Part shown: positions 51,789-60,315 of the stretch, one piece after another
Layout: each line of letters starts with the position of its first letter
Position numbering within the stretch: the stretch's first letter is position 1
Assembly (NCBI GenBank): GCA_945879145.1
Contig: CAMCUZ010000005.1
Coordinates: 1 to 64,000, forward strand
Source of the DNA: an uncultured Mediterranea sp.
Lineage (GTDB): Bacteria; Bacteroidota; Bacteroidia; Bacteroidales; Bacteroidaceae
DNA: 64,000 nucleotides
Direction of reading: 5' to 3'
Made by a program: the position numbers and the translations under genes
Notes under the pieces: model-generated
What the model saw: only the letters and a program-made list of their open reading frames with translations
Databases searched by the model: none
Told to the model about the DNA's origin: nothing

Positions 51789-53087
51789 ATGTATGAACTG
51801 ACAGCCTACCTTTGTGGACATTTCCATCGTGATAAAGAGGTGACACCTCAGCAACTCGCTCAGGAACAGTGGAATCTTTGGCAATTCGATGATACGGAGA
51901 TTGTATCACTGAAGCGTATGTTCTATGCTGAGTTGATTGACTTCTTCTCCAATCGCTGTATCATGATGAAGAAGCAGGTTGACAGCGAACTGCTGCTACC
52001 TTTTCGCGACAGTCAATATAGCTATCATGTGGATGAATTGGCTGTTTACCAGATGCCAATGGGGATGACGCTCTTCTCCGTCTGCATCCAGATGACCGTG
52101 GCTGACCTGAATGAGGTAACGGCTGTGCTCTCTTCGCTCCGAATGATAGATTCCTATCAGGATGGGACGCATAACTCCTTCGTAGAGGTGGCCCTTCATC
52201 CGATTAAAAACGTGTACGACCTCTCAGTCAACAATCCGCTTTCCTCCATCTCGGCACTGGTTGAGAATGGCAATAAGTTAAGAATATACCAAGTAGTGAA
52301 TGAGAAGGTTAGTGGAGGGGATAGCCATCATACGGTGTATGAAAACAGCGAGTTGCTGTTGTTTCAACTAGGGTCGGTGTCCAAAGTCACCACAGGCATC
52401 GATGACTATTCCCCGGCTGACATCTACCTGCAGAAGGTGATGGAGGAGAGCCGCTTATCCATTTTTCGTAACTGGCAGGCCCTGAGTCTGCTGGATACGT
52501 TTACCATTCAGGCTACCAACGCTCCCGCATGGTTGGTTGAGAACTGGATTACGAGTTACTTCACCTTGATTTATATACATGCACTTTTCGTGAAGTGTTT
52601 TCTCTTCAGATTAAACAAGCAGTTGCGCGCTGTGATGATGGATCAGCCTTCGGCTATTACGAGATTATTGGGGGCATTGGGTGGTGAGAACTCTGAGATT
52701 TACAAACTGATACGCGATTTTAATCAGTTTGACCAACAATGTCGTTTTCATAAGATATCCTACAACTTCATGCCGCTGGAGATGGCAAGCGCCATAGACC
52801 GTGGCCTCTGCATCAGTGAGGAGCTTGAATTGCTCGACAAGGTGATAGAACGCGAAAAGCAACGACGGGACGAAGCCAACGACAGGATGGTCAATACGTT
52901 GCTCTTCATCCTGTCCACACTGACCCTAGGCTCTGCCATTTGGGACTTCTCCTGTCTTTTGGACCAGATGTTCCCCTACAGTGACTATTTAGGTTCCAGC
53001 ATATTGGGCTACCGCACTGTAGCCTTTATGTTCTTGCTGGCTTTGGTTTTTGTATTGACCAAGCTGTTTCGGAAAAAAGAGAGATAG
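51789..53087 (+). CDS. Unrecognised protein with C-terminal two-helix membrane hairpin
   Basis: A 432-residue protein I do not recognise. The N-terminal ~240 residues are predicted soluble and mixed alpha/beta. A helical region (about 245-370) follows, then a charged coiled-coil-like helix (LDKVIEREKQRRDEANDRM) leading into two membrane helices (LLFILSTLTLGSAIW and VAFMFLLALVFVLTKLF) and a basic tail. This order resembles CorA-like membrane proteins, but the GMN motif is absent. It is divergent from the NACHT gene across a 191-bp gap, which suggests joint regulation. ATG 51789 is used; a TTG at 51765 would add eight residues. Confidence 0.72.
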   Translation: MYELTAYLCGHFHRDKEVTPQQLAQEQWNLWQFDDTEIVSLKRMFYAELIDFFSNRCIMMKKQVDSELLLPFRDSQYSYHVDELAVYQMPMGMTLFSVCIQMTVADLNEVTAVLSSLRMIDSYQDGTHNSFVEVALHPIKNVYDLSVNNPLSSISALVENGNKLRIYQVVNEKVSGGDSHHTVYENSELLLFQLGSVSKVTTGIDDYSPADIYLQKVMEESRLSIFRNWQALSLLDTFTIQATNAPAWLVENWITSYFTLIYIHALFVKCFLFRLNKQLRAVMMDQPSAITRLLGALGGENSEIYKLIRDFNQFDQQCRFHKISYNFMPLEMASAIDRGLCISEELELLDKVIEREKQRRDEANDRMVNTLLFILSTLTLGSAIWDFSCLLDQMFPYSDYLGSSILGYRTVAFMFLLALVFVLTKLFRKKER

Positions 53088-53130
53088 TCTGTGATTGAAT
53101 AATATGAATCATAAAGAATAATAGATAACT

Positions 53131-54297
53131 ATGCAAAATTTTGATTATCAAACACCCACGCGTCTTATTTTTGGTAAGAACGTGGTAGCAGAGAAATTGC
53201 AAGGCGTTATGGCGCAATTCGGCAACAGGGTATTAATCACTTATGGCGGCGGAAGTATCAAGCGCAGCGGGCTTTACGACCAGGTGTTGACGCTGCTTAG
53301 TGACAAAGAAATATATGAATTGCCTGGCATCGAGCCGAATCCTAAGTTTAATCCCAGTGTGCTTGAAGGGGTACGCCTATGTAAGGAGCACGCCATCGAC
53401 GTCCTACTCGCTGTAGGTGGAGGTAGTGTACTGGATTGCACCAAGGCTATTGCCGGTGCAGCCTGTTCAGATGCAGACCCCTGGGATGTTGTCACGGGCA
53501 AGGCACCCACGCTCAAAGCCATACCCATTGTGGATATCATCACCTTGGCCGCTACAGGCTCGGAATATGACCAGGGCGGAGTGATTTCGCGCACAGAGAC
53601 CAACGACAAGCTAGCCTACTTTTCGCCCTTCGTATTTCCTGCCGTATCATTTATCGACCCCACATACACCTTCACGCTTCCTGTGAAACAGACATTAGCA
53701 GGCGTGGCCGACTGCATCAATCACATCATGGAGCAGTACTTCTGTGGAGAGCATATCCTGATGAACGATGCCTTTATGGAGGGGGCGGTGAAGTCTTTGG
53801 TTAAAAATGTGAAGGTGGTGCTTGATGAGCCGACGAACTATGATGCCCGGGCTGAGATATTCTGTGCCACTACGTTGGGCTGCAACGGTATCTACTCCCT
53901 GGGCAACTCCGAGAGCGGCTGGCCTATGCACGCCTTGGAGCATGCACTCTCGGGTCACTACGACATCACCCACGGCGAGGGACTTGCTATCGTCACGCCA
54001 CGTTGGATGCGCTATATCCTGAACCACACTACGGGTGAACTGCACGAACAGGTGGTGGAGCGCATCACGTCGTTTGGTAGCCACGTGTTTGGCACAGCGA
54101 CTCCCGAGGAGAGCATACAGGCCATTCATGCGTTCTATGAGGGTATCGGTATCCCGATGACACTCCATGCTGTAGGCATTGATGACAGTCGAATCGACGA
54201 GATGGCGCATCACATTGCAGTCAACGAGGGACTTGACCAGGCCTGGGTGCCGCTGTATGAAGAGGATATAGCAGCCATCCTGCGCGATTGCCTGTAA
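53131..54297 (+). CDS. Iron-containing alcohol dehydrogenase (BdhA/YqhD-like)
   Basis: A 388-residue group III alcohol dehydrogenase, probably NADPH-linked. The nucleotide site is LLAVGGGSVLDCTKAIAG, and metal ligands lie in GVADCINHIMEQYF and WPMHALEHALSGHYDITHG. Homologues reduce butyraldehyde or other short aldehydes. It starts 43 bp after the two-TM gene and leads a same-strand run with the RbsD-like lipoprotein and the first GH110 gene (gaps of 42 and 68 bp), so they may share a transcript, though no metabolic link is obvious. Confidence 0.9.
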   Translation: MQNFDYQTPTRLIFGKNVVAEKLQGVMAQFGNRVLITYGGGSIKRSGLYDQVLTLLSDKEIYELPGIEPNPKFNPSVLEGVRLCKEHAIDVLLAVGGGSVLDCTKAIAGAACSDADPWDVVTGKAPTLKAIPIVDIITLAATGSEYDQGGVISRTETNDKLAYFSPFVFPAVSFIDPTYTFTLPVKQTLAGVADCINHIMEQYFCGEHILMNDAFMEGAVKSLVKNVKVVLDEPTNYDARAEIFCATTLGCNGIYSLGNSESGWPMHALEHALSGHYDITHGEGLAIVTPRWMRYILNHTTGELHEQVVERITSFGSHVFGTATPEESIQAIHAFYEGIGIPMTLHAVGIDDSRIDEMAHHIAVNEGLDQAWVPLYEEDIAAILRDCL

Positions 54298-54339
54298 TAT
54301 ATACTTGTAATAATAGAATAACCCATTACTAATCATAGT

Positions 54340-54921
54340 ATGAAAACATCACTTCCACTTACTTGCATCTTCGCTCAGATGCTTTTGAATAGCTGCAATC
54401 TACAACAACCCGCTTGTGCAGAGGGTACTGCTGCTGCTACATGCAGCTGGCAGACTATTCTGCAGGATAAACTGCCACTTCTAGGTCATCGCAACTGGGT
54501 CGTCATCACCGATATGGCCTATCCGCTTCAGGCCAAGGATGGCATCACCACGCTCTACGCCGAGCAACCCTACAGCGAAGTACTCGGAGCCGTAAAGCAG
54601 ATGATTGATGATAGCAACCATGTTTATGCTCATGTTTATCAAGACAAGGAACTCACTTACCTTACCGAGGATATCTGTCCGGGCATCGACAGCCTCAAAG
54701 CCGATATGCAAAAGGCACTCGCAGGAACTACCATTACTGCTGTGGACCACGAGCAACTCATAGCCCGTCTCGACAACGTGAGCAGCCTGTTTGAGGTGGT
54801 CATTATTAAAACGCCGCTCACCAAGCCCTACACGTCCACCTTCTTTGAACTCGATTGCAAGTATTGGGACAGCCAAAAGCAAGAATTGCTCAACGCCAAG
54901 ATTGCCGAGGCTCAGAAATAG
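54340..54921 (+). CDS. RbsD/FucU-like exported lipoprotein
   Basis: A 193-residue protein with a probable lipobox (LLNSC, Cys 18). The segment LLGHRNWVVITDMAYPLQ resembles the start of RbsD/FucU sugar mutarotases, where a conserved His follows LxG or MGH and an Asp sits in the next strand. A later Tyr-containing TKPYTSTFFELDCKYWD may correspond to the C-terminal active strand. RbsD/FucU enzymes catalyse anomer or pyranose/furanose interconversion, normally in the cytoplasm; an exported form would be unusual. It sits 68 bp before a GH110 alpha-galactosidase gene. Family assignment is moderate. Confidence 0.55.
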   Translation: MKTSLPLTCIFAQMLLNSCNLQQPACAEGTAAATCSWQTILQDKLPLLGHRNWVVITDMAYPLQAKDGITTLYAEQPYSEVLGAVKQMIDDSNHVYAHVYQDKELTYLTEDICPGIDSLKADMQKALAGTTITAVDHEQLIARLDNVSSLFEVVIIKTPLTKPYTSTFFELDCKYWDSQKQELLNAKIAEAQK

Positions 54922-54989
54922 GAAGAACAGCGCTGAAGTATCTTTGCCCTCCCCAAGGGGATGTGATTCTCTTTTAATCTACTATTAAT

Positions 54990-56834
54990 ATGAAAAATAT
55001 GATGAAGAATAGATTTTTTAGCTTATGGGCCTTGCTGCTGGTTGCCGTTCAGGTGGCTGCCGAGGCTACGGTGATTTCAGTCAATAGTTTTGGCCTGAAG
55101 CCCAACAGTCGTGTGAATGCTACGCCTTACGTCAAGGAGGCTCTCGAAGCGTGCCGTAACCATCCCGAAGCGATACTGACCTTTGAGAAGGGGCGCTACG
55201 ACTTCTGGGAAGCCCATGCCACGGAGCGGGACTATTTTGAGTCGAATACCTACGACAACAATCCCAAGATTCTGGCTATCTTGCTCGATGAGATGCAGGG
55301 AGTAACGCTCGATGGACAGGGATCGGAGTTCATTATGCACGGCCGCATGCAGCCCATCACGCTGCATCGCTGCAAAGCCATCACGCTACGCAACTTCTCC
55401 ATCGACTGGGATATTCCGCTGACGGCCCAAGGCCGCGTGATTAACAGCTCATCTACCTACATGGACCTGGAGATTGACACGGATCAATACCCTTATATCA
55501 TCGAAAACGACTTGCTCACCTTTGTGGGCGAGGGGTGGAAGAGCACCGTCTGGAGCATGATGCAGTTCACCCCCGATACGCACCTGGTCTGCCCCAATAC
55601 AGGGGATAACTTGGGTTGGAAGCGCTATGATGCCAAGGAGTTGAAGAAGGGCGTAGTGCGCCTCTCCGAGATGAGTGGCAAGGAGCCTTTCCCCGCACCG
55701 GGTACCCTGGTCGTATTGCGCCACAACAGCCGCGACCATGCTGGCATCTTCCTCTTTCACAGCGAGGAGGTGAAGATGGAGCATATCAACGTCCACCACA
55801 CCGGTGGCCTGGGCATCTTGTCGCAGTATTGCCGCGACATCTCCTTCCTCGACGTGAACATGATACCCAATGCAGCCAAGAACCGCGTGCTGAGTGGCCA
55901 TGACGATGGTTTCCACGTAATGGGCTGTAGCGGCAAGGTGATGATAGACAGCTGCCGCTTTGCTGGGTTGATGGACGACCCCATCAATATTCATGGTACC
56001 TGCTCACGTATCGTCAAGGTGCTGTCGCCCACACGTTTGCAATGCCGCTTTATGCAGGATATGAGTGCCGGTATGGAGTGGGGGCGCAGAGGCGAGACTG
56101 TAGGCTTTATCGAGACCAAGACCATGCGGACGATTGATCAGGGAGTGATTACCGGTTACGAGCAGGTCAACAAGGAGGAGTTCATCCTGGAATTCAGCGG
56201 ACCTGTTCCAACAGCTATTCAGGAGGGCTATGTGGTAGAGAACCTGACCTGCACGCCCGATGCGGAGATTCGCAACTGTCATTTCGGTAGCTGCCGTGCC
56301 CGTGGGGTGCTCGTTTCTACTCCGGGTAAGGTGGTGATTGAGGATAATGTTTTTGAGAGCAGTGGCTCAGCCATCTTGATTGCTGGCGACGCCAACTATT
56401 GGTTTGAGTCGGGTGCCGTGAAGGACGTGACCATCCGCGGCAATGAGTTCCGCTATCCTTGCAACTCCTCCTCTTATCAGTTCTGCGAGGCCATCATCAG
56501 CATCTATCCCGAGATACCTGCCCCCGACGTGCGCTATCCCTTCCACCGCAACATCCGCATCGAGGGGAACACGTTCCACCTGTTCGATTATCCCATTCTT
56601 TACGCCCGTTCGGTTGATGGCCTTACTTTCTTGGACAACAAGCTGATTCGCAACACGACCTATCAGCCTGCTCACCGCCGCAAGGAGGGCATCACCTTGG
56701 AGTACTGCCGCAATGTGCGCATTGGCCGCAACCAGGTAGAGGGCGAGGTGCTCGGTTCGAAGGTGAAGCTCGACCACACCGCCCGTGGCAGCGTGAAGTT
56801 TGTCAAGAACAACTTCTTCAAGCTGGTGAAGTAA
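54990..56834 (+). CDS. GH110 alpha-1,3-galactosidase, copy 1
   Basis: A 614-residue exported right-handed beta-helix enzyme of GH110 (signal peptide ending near VQVAAEA). GH110 members remove terminal alpha-1,3-galactose from blood group B or linear alpha-Gal glycans with inversion. The acids D306 (SGHDDGFHVMGC) and D329-D330 (FAGLMDDPINIHG) have the spacing of the catalytic triad I recall for PdGH110B (D321, D344, D345). Beta-helix rungs follow to the C-terminus. Length fits Bacteroides GlaA/GlaB proteins. It shares about nine of ten residues by eye with copy 2 at 58460. ATG 55002 is an alternative start and aligns with copy 2. Confidence 0.92.
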   Translation: MKNMMKNRFFSLWALLLVAVQVAAEATVISVNSFGLKPNSRVNATPYVKEALEACRNHPEAILTFEKGRYDFWEAHATERDYFESNTYDNNPKILAILLDEMQGVTLDGQGSEFIMHGRMQPITLHRCKAITLRNFSIDWDIPLTAQGRVINSSSTYMDLEIDTDQYPYIIENDLLTFVGEGWKSTVWSMMQFTPDTHLVCPNTGDNLGWKRYDAKELKKGVVRLSEMSGKEPFPAPGTLVVLRHNSRDHAGIFLFHSEEVKMEHINVHHTGGLGILSQYCRDISFLDVNMIPNAAKNRVLSGHDDGFHVMGCSGKVMIDSCRFAGLMDDPINIHGTCSRIVKVLSPTRLQCRFMQDMSAGMEWGRRGETVGFIETKTMRTIDQGVITGYEQVNKEEFILEFSGPVPTAIQEGYVVENLTCTPDAEIRNCHFGSCRARGVLVSTPGKVVIEDNVFESSGSAILIAGDANYWFESGAVKDVTIRGNEFRYPCNSSSYQFCEAIISIYPEIPAPDVRYPFHRNIRIEGNTFHLFDYPILYARSVDGLTFLDNKLIRNTTYQPAHRRKEGITLEYCRNVRIGRNQVEGEVLGSKVKLDHTARGSVKFVKNNFFKLVK

Positions 56835-56974
56835 ATGGCGTGAAGTGTGGTGTGAGGTGTCATTTGTTTAACTTCACATCGTACGATATTGTAAATCAGT
56901 GTGTTACGAAGGAATGTGAAGTGTGAAGTATTTTTTGTCAAATGTTCAACTGGGTCAACCAACCTTAAAAATAA

Positions 56975-57453
56975 CGTGAATTCGACGAAAAGCAGCGTTT
57001 GAGATAAGGGGGCAGGGATAGGTAATACATTTTAACCTATTCCCTTACGACACCTCGGTAACTGCTCGTTTGTACCTCTAATCAAACTCTAATCGTTCTC
57101 TAATCAAACTCTAATCTAACTCTAATCTGGAATTAGAGCTGGATTAGAGTTACTTTAGACTTACTATTGAGTTACTTTAGACTTACCTTAGACCTACTAC
57201 CTTGTCACCTATCCTTCATTCAGCCCCTCTCATGATACGAAAGAGGACTAATTGATGCGAACAGAGGAGCAACCTGCGCAATGTACATTTTGCAGAATCG
57301 AGAGTTGATTTTCAAAATAAGTTAACATAACAGTTGAATAATCAGGCTATTTGCATCTTCTGCTACAGCTCACGACTGATTCATGATGATGTAACAGCAT
57401 ACAACGTACTTTAGACACACAGCTGAACTGATTTCGAATTCATCGAACTCACG
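56975..57453. mobile_element. Putative MITE-like insertion (479 bp)
   Basis: The ends are imperfect inverted repeats: left CGTGAATTCGACGAA (56975-56989), right complement CGTGAGTTCGATGAA (57439-57453), 13 of 15 matching. Both sides carry the identical 10-bp TTAAAAATAA (56965-56974 and 57454-57463), as expected of a target duplication. The related block at 81-168 is continuous across this point (TTTAAAAGTAAGG), acting as an empty site. The inside holds an 11-bp array, an inverted pair GGATAGGT/ACCTATCC around it, and no sizeable open frame. It is therefore non-autonomous if real. The neighbouring bases 56835-56964 hold short GTGAAGT/ACTTCAC repeats only. Confidence 0.6.
57076..57196. repeat. 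11-bp-period tandem array
   Basis: Five consecutive units CTCTAATCNNN start at 57076, 57087, 57098, 57109 and 57120. The next units switch to the inverse sense (AATTAGAGCTG, GATTAGAGTTA), then to CTTTAGACTTA-type units to about 57196, keeping the 11-bp step throughout. An 18-bp stretch is duplicated exactly at 57147-57164 and 57169-57186. CTCTAAT and ATTAGAG halves can pair into a long hairpin. The period is close to one DNA helical turn. Confidence 0.85.
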
Positions 57454-57463
57454 TTAAAAATAA

Positions 57464-57518
57464 GGCTTGAAGTAGTCAACCAAAAACGTTAAACTACAAC
57501 CCAAAACGTTAAACTACA
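57464..57518. repeat. Right half of the shared 32-bp repeat block
   Basis: Continues the block found at 125-168 (GGCTTGAAGTAGTCAACCA...). It then adds a direct duplication of 18-20 bp: CCAAAAACGTTAAACTACA followed by CCCAAAACGTTAAACTACA. From here to 57647 I see no further identifiable feature. Confidence 0.7.
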
Positions 57519-57647
57519 GGCATCAATGATGAACAGTTGGATGAAAACAAATTTTCATAGCGATGAAAACGTTTTTTCATTCTGGTGAATACAAATTACC
57601 AATGAGAAGAAAAGGATATGTACCAGAAAGCAGCAGTTGTCGGTACA

Positions 57648-58247
57648 TTAGCTGAGCAAAAACAACAACCACATCAGGGATGGAGGTGGCGTTGTATGCT
57701 TTGCAGTAGGTGAAGCATCCTTCTTGCAGATCAGGTGTTGTCGAAGATAATGGAGTACCTCGCTGAGGTGCTTCTCTACGGTGCGTTCTGAAATGTTCAG
57801 TCGTTTTGCAATTTCTGCATAGGTGAGTAGCTCCTGACGGCTCAGTCGATAAACCTCTTGTTGCCGTGGCGTGAGCTGGCTAACGAGGTGGTCAATCTGT
57901 TCAGAGAGGTCGGCTGCCGACAATTCCCCCTCCACATCTACAGCACTTGCCGTAGATTCGAGCACAGTCAAATCAAAAAAGACCTCGTTGAATGAACTAC
58001 GTTGACGAGCAAAGATGAGATTGCGAGTAGATATGAAGAGAAAACCTTCAAAACTCTGCTCCTCATCGATTTTTTCCCTAATTTCCCATAGATGGATAAA
58101 CAGTTCTTGAACCATATCCTCCACTTCGGTTGCAGAGCGGATGTAGAGGCTCACAAAGGAGTAAACCTTCGGCCAATAGGCGCGGTAGATCCTTTCAAAG
58201 GCTTCAGCGTCACCCTCTTTGAAGCGGGATATGATGTACTTCTCCAT
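57648..58247 (-). CDS. ECF-type RNA polymerase sigma factor
   Basis: A 199-residue sigma-70 family ECF factor of the Bacteroidetes type. Region 2 shows AFERIYRAYWPKVYSFV and EVEDMVQELFIHLWE; region 4 shows LTPRQQEVYRLSRQELLTYAEIAKRLNISERTVEKHL with its helix-turn-helix, read as two adjacent blocks. Such factors are released when a partner FecR protein senses ligand bound to an STN-containing SusC receptor. The expected partners are at 60316 and 61307, but this gene points away from them and a GH110 gene lies between. I use ATG 58247; a GTG at 58253 is possible. Confidence 0.92.
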   Translation of the reverse strand: MEKYIISRFKEGDAEAFERIYRAYWPKVYSFVSLYIRSATEVEDMVQELFIHLWEIREKIDEEQSFEGFLFISTRNLIFARQRSSFNEVFFDLTVLESTASAVDVEGELSAADLSEQIDHLVSQLTPRQQEVYRLSRQELLTYAEIAKRLNISERTVEKHLSEVLHYLRQHLICKKDASPTAKHTTPPPSLMWLLFLLS

Positions 58248-58268
58248 AATCACTCATCGATTTGGGCA

Positions 58269-58298
58269 CAAAGATAGGAATTCTTTTTGGTAAAACAA
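58269..58298 (-). promoter_or_regulatory. Promoter of the ECF sigma gene
   Basis: TTG, 19 bp, then TATCTTTG on the minus strand, 21 bp before ATG 58247: a good match to the housekeeping promoter pattern, so basal expression is expected. Confidence 0.72.
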
Positions 58299-58459
58299 TA
58301 GCAAAGAGCTTGGAATGGTTTACAAAGGTTAATAGTGGGGTTAAATTGCAAATTATTATTTATTTTCTACGGGTAATAAAGGTCAATATGCATATTCAAT
58401 AGCGTGACTCAATAACCTAATTCAAAACCTTTTTTTATATTGTGATTAAAAACAACCTC

Positions 58460-60295
58460 ATGAAGAACAGATTATTCAGTTTATGGGCCTTGCTGCTGGT
58501 TGCCGTTCAGGTGGCTGCCGAGGCTACGGTGGTTTCGGTCAACAGCTTCGGACTGAAGCCCAACAGTCGTGTAAATGCTACGCCTTACGTCAAGCAGGCT
58601 CTCGAAGCATGCCGTAAGCATCCCGAAGCGATACTGACCTTTGAGAAGGGTCGCTACGATTTTTGGGAGGCGCATGCCACGGAGCGGGAGTATTTTGAGT
58701 CGAACACTTACGACAACAATCCCAAGATTCTGGCCATCCTGCTCGACGAGATGCAGGGAGTGACGCTCGACGGACAGGGCTCGGAGTTCATCATGCACGG
58801 CCGTATGCAACCCATTACCCTGCATCGCTGTAAGCACATTACGCTCCGCAACTTCTCCATCGACTGGGATATTCCTCTGACGGCACAGGGCCGTGTAGTA
58901 GGCAGCTCGCCCCAGCACATGGATGTGGAGATTGATACCGAGCAATACCCTTATATCATCGAGAACAATCAGCTCACTTTCGTAGGTGAGGGGTGGAAGA
59001 GTGTCTGTTGGAGCATGATGCAGTTTACCCCCGATACGCATCTGGTCTGCCCCAATACCGGGGATAACCTGGGTTGGAAGCGCTATCATGCGGAGGAACT
59101 GAAAAAAAGCGTAGTGCGTCTCACCGACCCCGAGGGCAAACCTACACCCTTTCCAGCTGTGGGTACCCTGATTGTACTTCGTCACAACAGCCGCGACCAT
59201 GCCGGCATCTTCCTTTTCCATAGCGAAGAGGTGAAGATGGAGCATATCAACGTACACCACACCGGTGGTCTGGGCATCCTGTCGCAGTACTGCCGCAACA
59301 TCTCCTTCCTCGACGTGAATATGATACCCAATGCAGCCAAGCATCGCGTACTGAGTGGACACGACGACGGCTTCCATGTGATGGGCTGCAGCGGCAAGGT
59401 GATGATAGACAGCTGCCGCTTTGCCGGGTTGATGGACGACCCCATCAACATCCACGGCACCTGCTCACGTATCGTCAAGGTGCTGTCGCCAACGCGTTTG
59501 CAATGCCGCTTCATGCAGGACATGAGTGCCGGCATGGAGTGGGGACGTGCAGGCGAGACCGTGGGCTTTATCGAGACGAAGACCATGCGTACCGTAGGAC
59601 AGGGGAGCATCACCAAGTACGAGGTGGTGAATAAAGAGGACTTCATCGTGGAGTTCAGTCAGCCCATCCCGGAAAGCATTCAGGAGGGTAACGTGCTGGA
59701 GAACCTCAGCTGTACGCCCGATGCAGAAATCCGCAACTGTCATTTCGGAAGCTGCCGTGCCCGTGGTGTGCTGGTTTCCACTCCGGGTAAGGTGGTGATT
59801 GAGGACAATGTCTTTGAGAGCAGCGGCTCGGCCATCTTGATTGCTGGCGATGCCAACTACTGGTTTGAGTCGGGAGCCGTGAAGGATGTCACCATCCGTG
59901 GCAACGAGTTCCGCTATCCCTGTAACTCCTCCTCTTATCAGTTCTGCGAGGCCATCATCAGCATCTATCCCGAGATACCCGCTCCCGACGTGCGTTACCC
60001 CTTCCACCGCAACATCCGCATCGAGGGGAACACCTTCCATCTGTTCGACTATCCAATCCTTTATGCCCGTTCGGTAGATGGCCTTACCTTCCTGGATAAC
60101 AAGCTGATTCGCAACACCACTTATCAGCCTGCGCATCACCGTAAGGAGGGTATCACCTTGGAGTATTGCCGCAACGTGCGCATTGGCCGCAACCAGGTAG
60201 AGGGCGAGGTGCTTGGCTCGAAGGTGAAGCTCGACCACACCGCTCGCAGTAGCGTGAAGTTCATTAAGAACAACTTCTTCAAAATAGTGAAGTAA
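58460..60295 (+). CDS. GH110 alpha-1,3-galactosidase, copy 2
   Basis: A 611-residue paralogue of the enzyme at 54990, with the same signal peptide and beta-helix. Acids at D303, D326 and D327 match the copy 1 set after one inserted residue near position 220 (DPEGKPTPF against EMSGKEPF). Differences cluster in a few stretches, notably 145-160, 210-230 and 375-400 (GSITKYEVVNKEDF against GVITGYEQVNKEEF). These could tune specificity for linear or branched (blood group B) substrates. It is followed by fecR after 20 bp, so the enzyme and the signalling genes probably share a transcript. ATG 58460 aligns with copy 1; a GTG at 58442 would add six residues. Confidence 0.92.
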   Translation: MKNRLFSLWALLLVAVQVAAEATVVSVNSFGLKPNSRVNATPYVKQALEACRKHPEAILTFEKGRYDFWEAHATEREYFESNTYDNNPKILAILLDEMQGVTLDGQGSEFIMHGRMQPITLHRCKHITLRNFSIDWDIPLTAQGRVVGSSPQHMDVEIDTEQYPYIIENNQLTFVGEGWKSVCWSMMQFTPDTHLVCPNTGDNLGWKRYHAEELKKSVVRLTDPEGKPTPFPAVGTLIVLRHNSRDHAGIFLFHSEEVKMEHINVHHTGGLGILSQYCRNISFLDVNMIPNAAKHRVLSGHDDGFHVMGCSGKVMIDSCRFAGLMDDPINIHGTCSRIVKVLSPTRLQCRFMQDMSAGMEWGRAGETVGFIETKTMRTVGQGSITKYEVVNKEDFIVEFSQPIPESIQEGNVLENLSCTPDAEIRNCHFGSCRARGVLVSTPGKVVIEDNVFESSGSAILIAGDANYWFESGAVKDVTIRGNEFRYPCNSSSYQFCEAIISIYPEIPAPDVRYPFHRNIRIEGNTFHLFDYPILYARSVDGLTFLDNKLIRNTTYQPAHHRKEGITLEYCRNVRIGRNQVEGEVLGSKVKLDHTARSSVKFIKNNFFKIVK

Positions 60296-60315
60296 TAATC
60301 AACCCCAATTGTAGC

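Noticed and set aside
57076-57196. A CRISPR array.
   Set aside because: The 11-bp step leaves no room for repeat-spacer structure and there are no cas genes in the window.
58481-59455. A 324-codon minus-strand open frame inside GH110 copy 2.
   Set aside because: A similar but broken frame lies opposite copy 1, as expected from shared codon pattern; the forward gene has a signal peptide and catalytic motifs.
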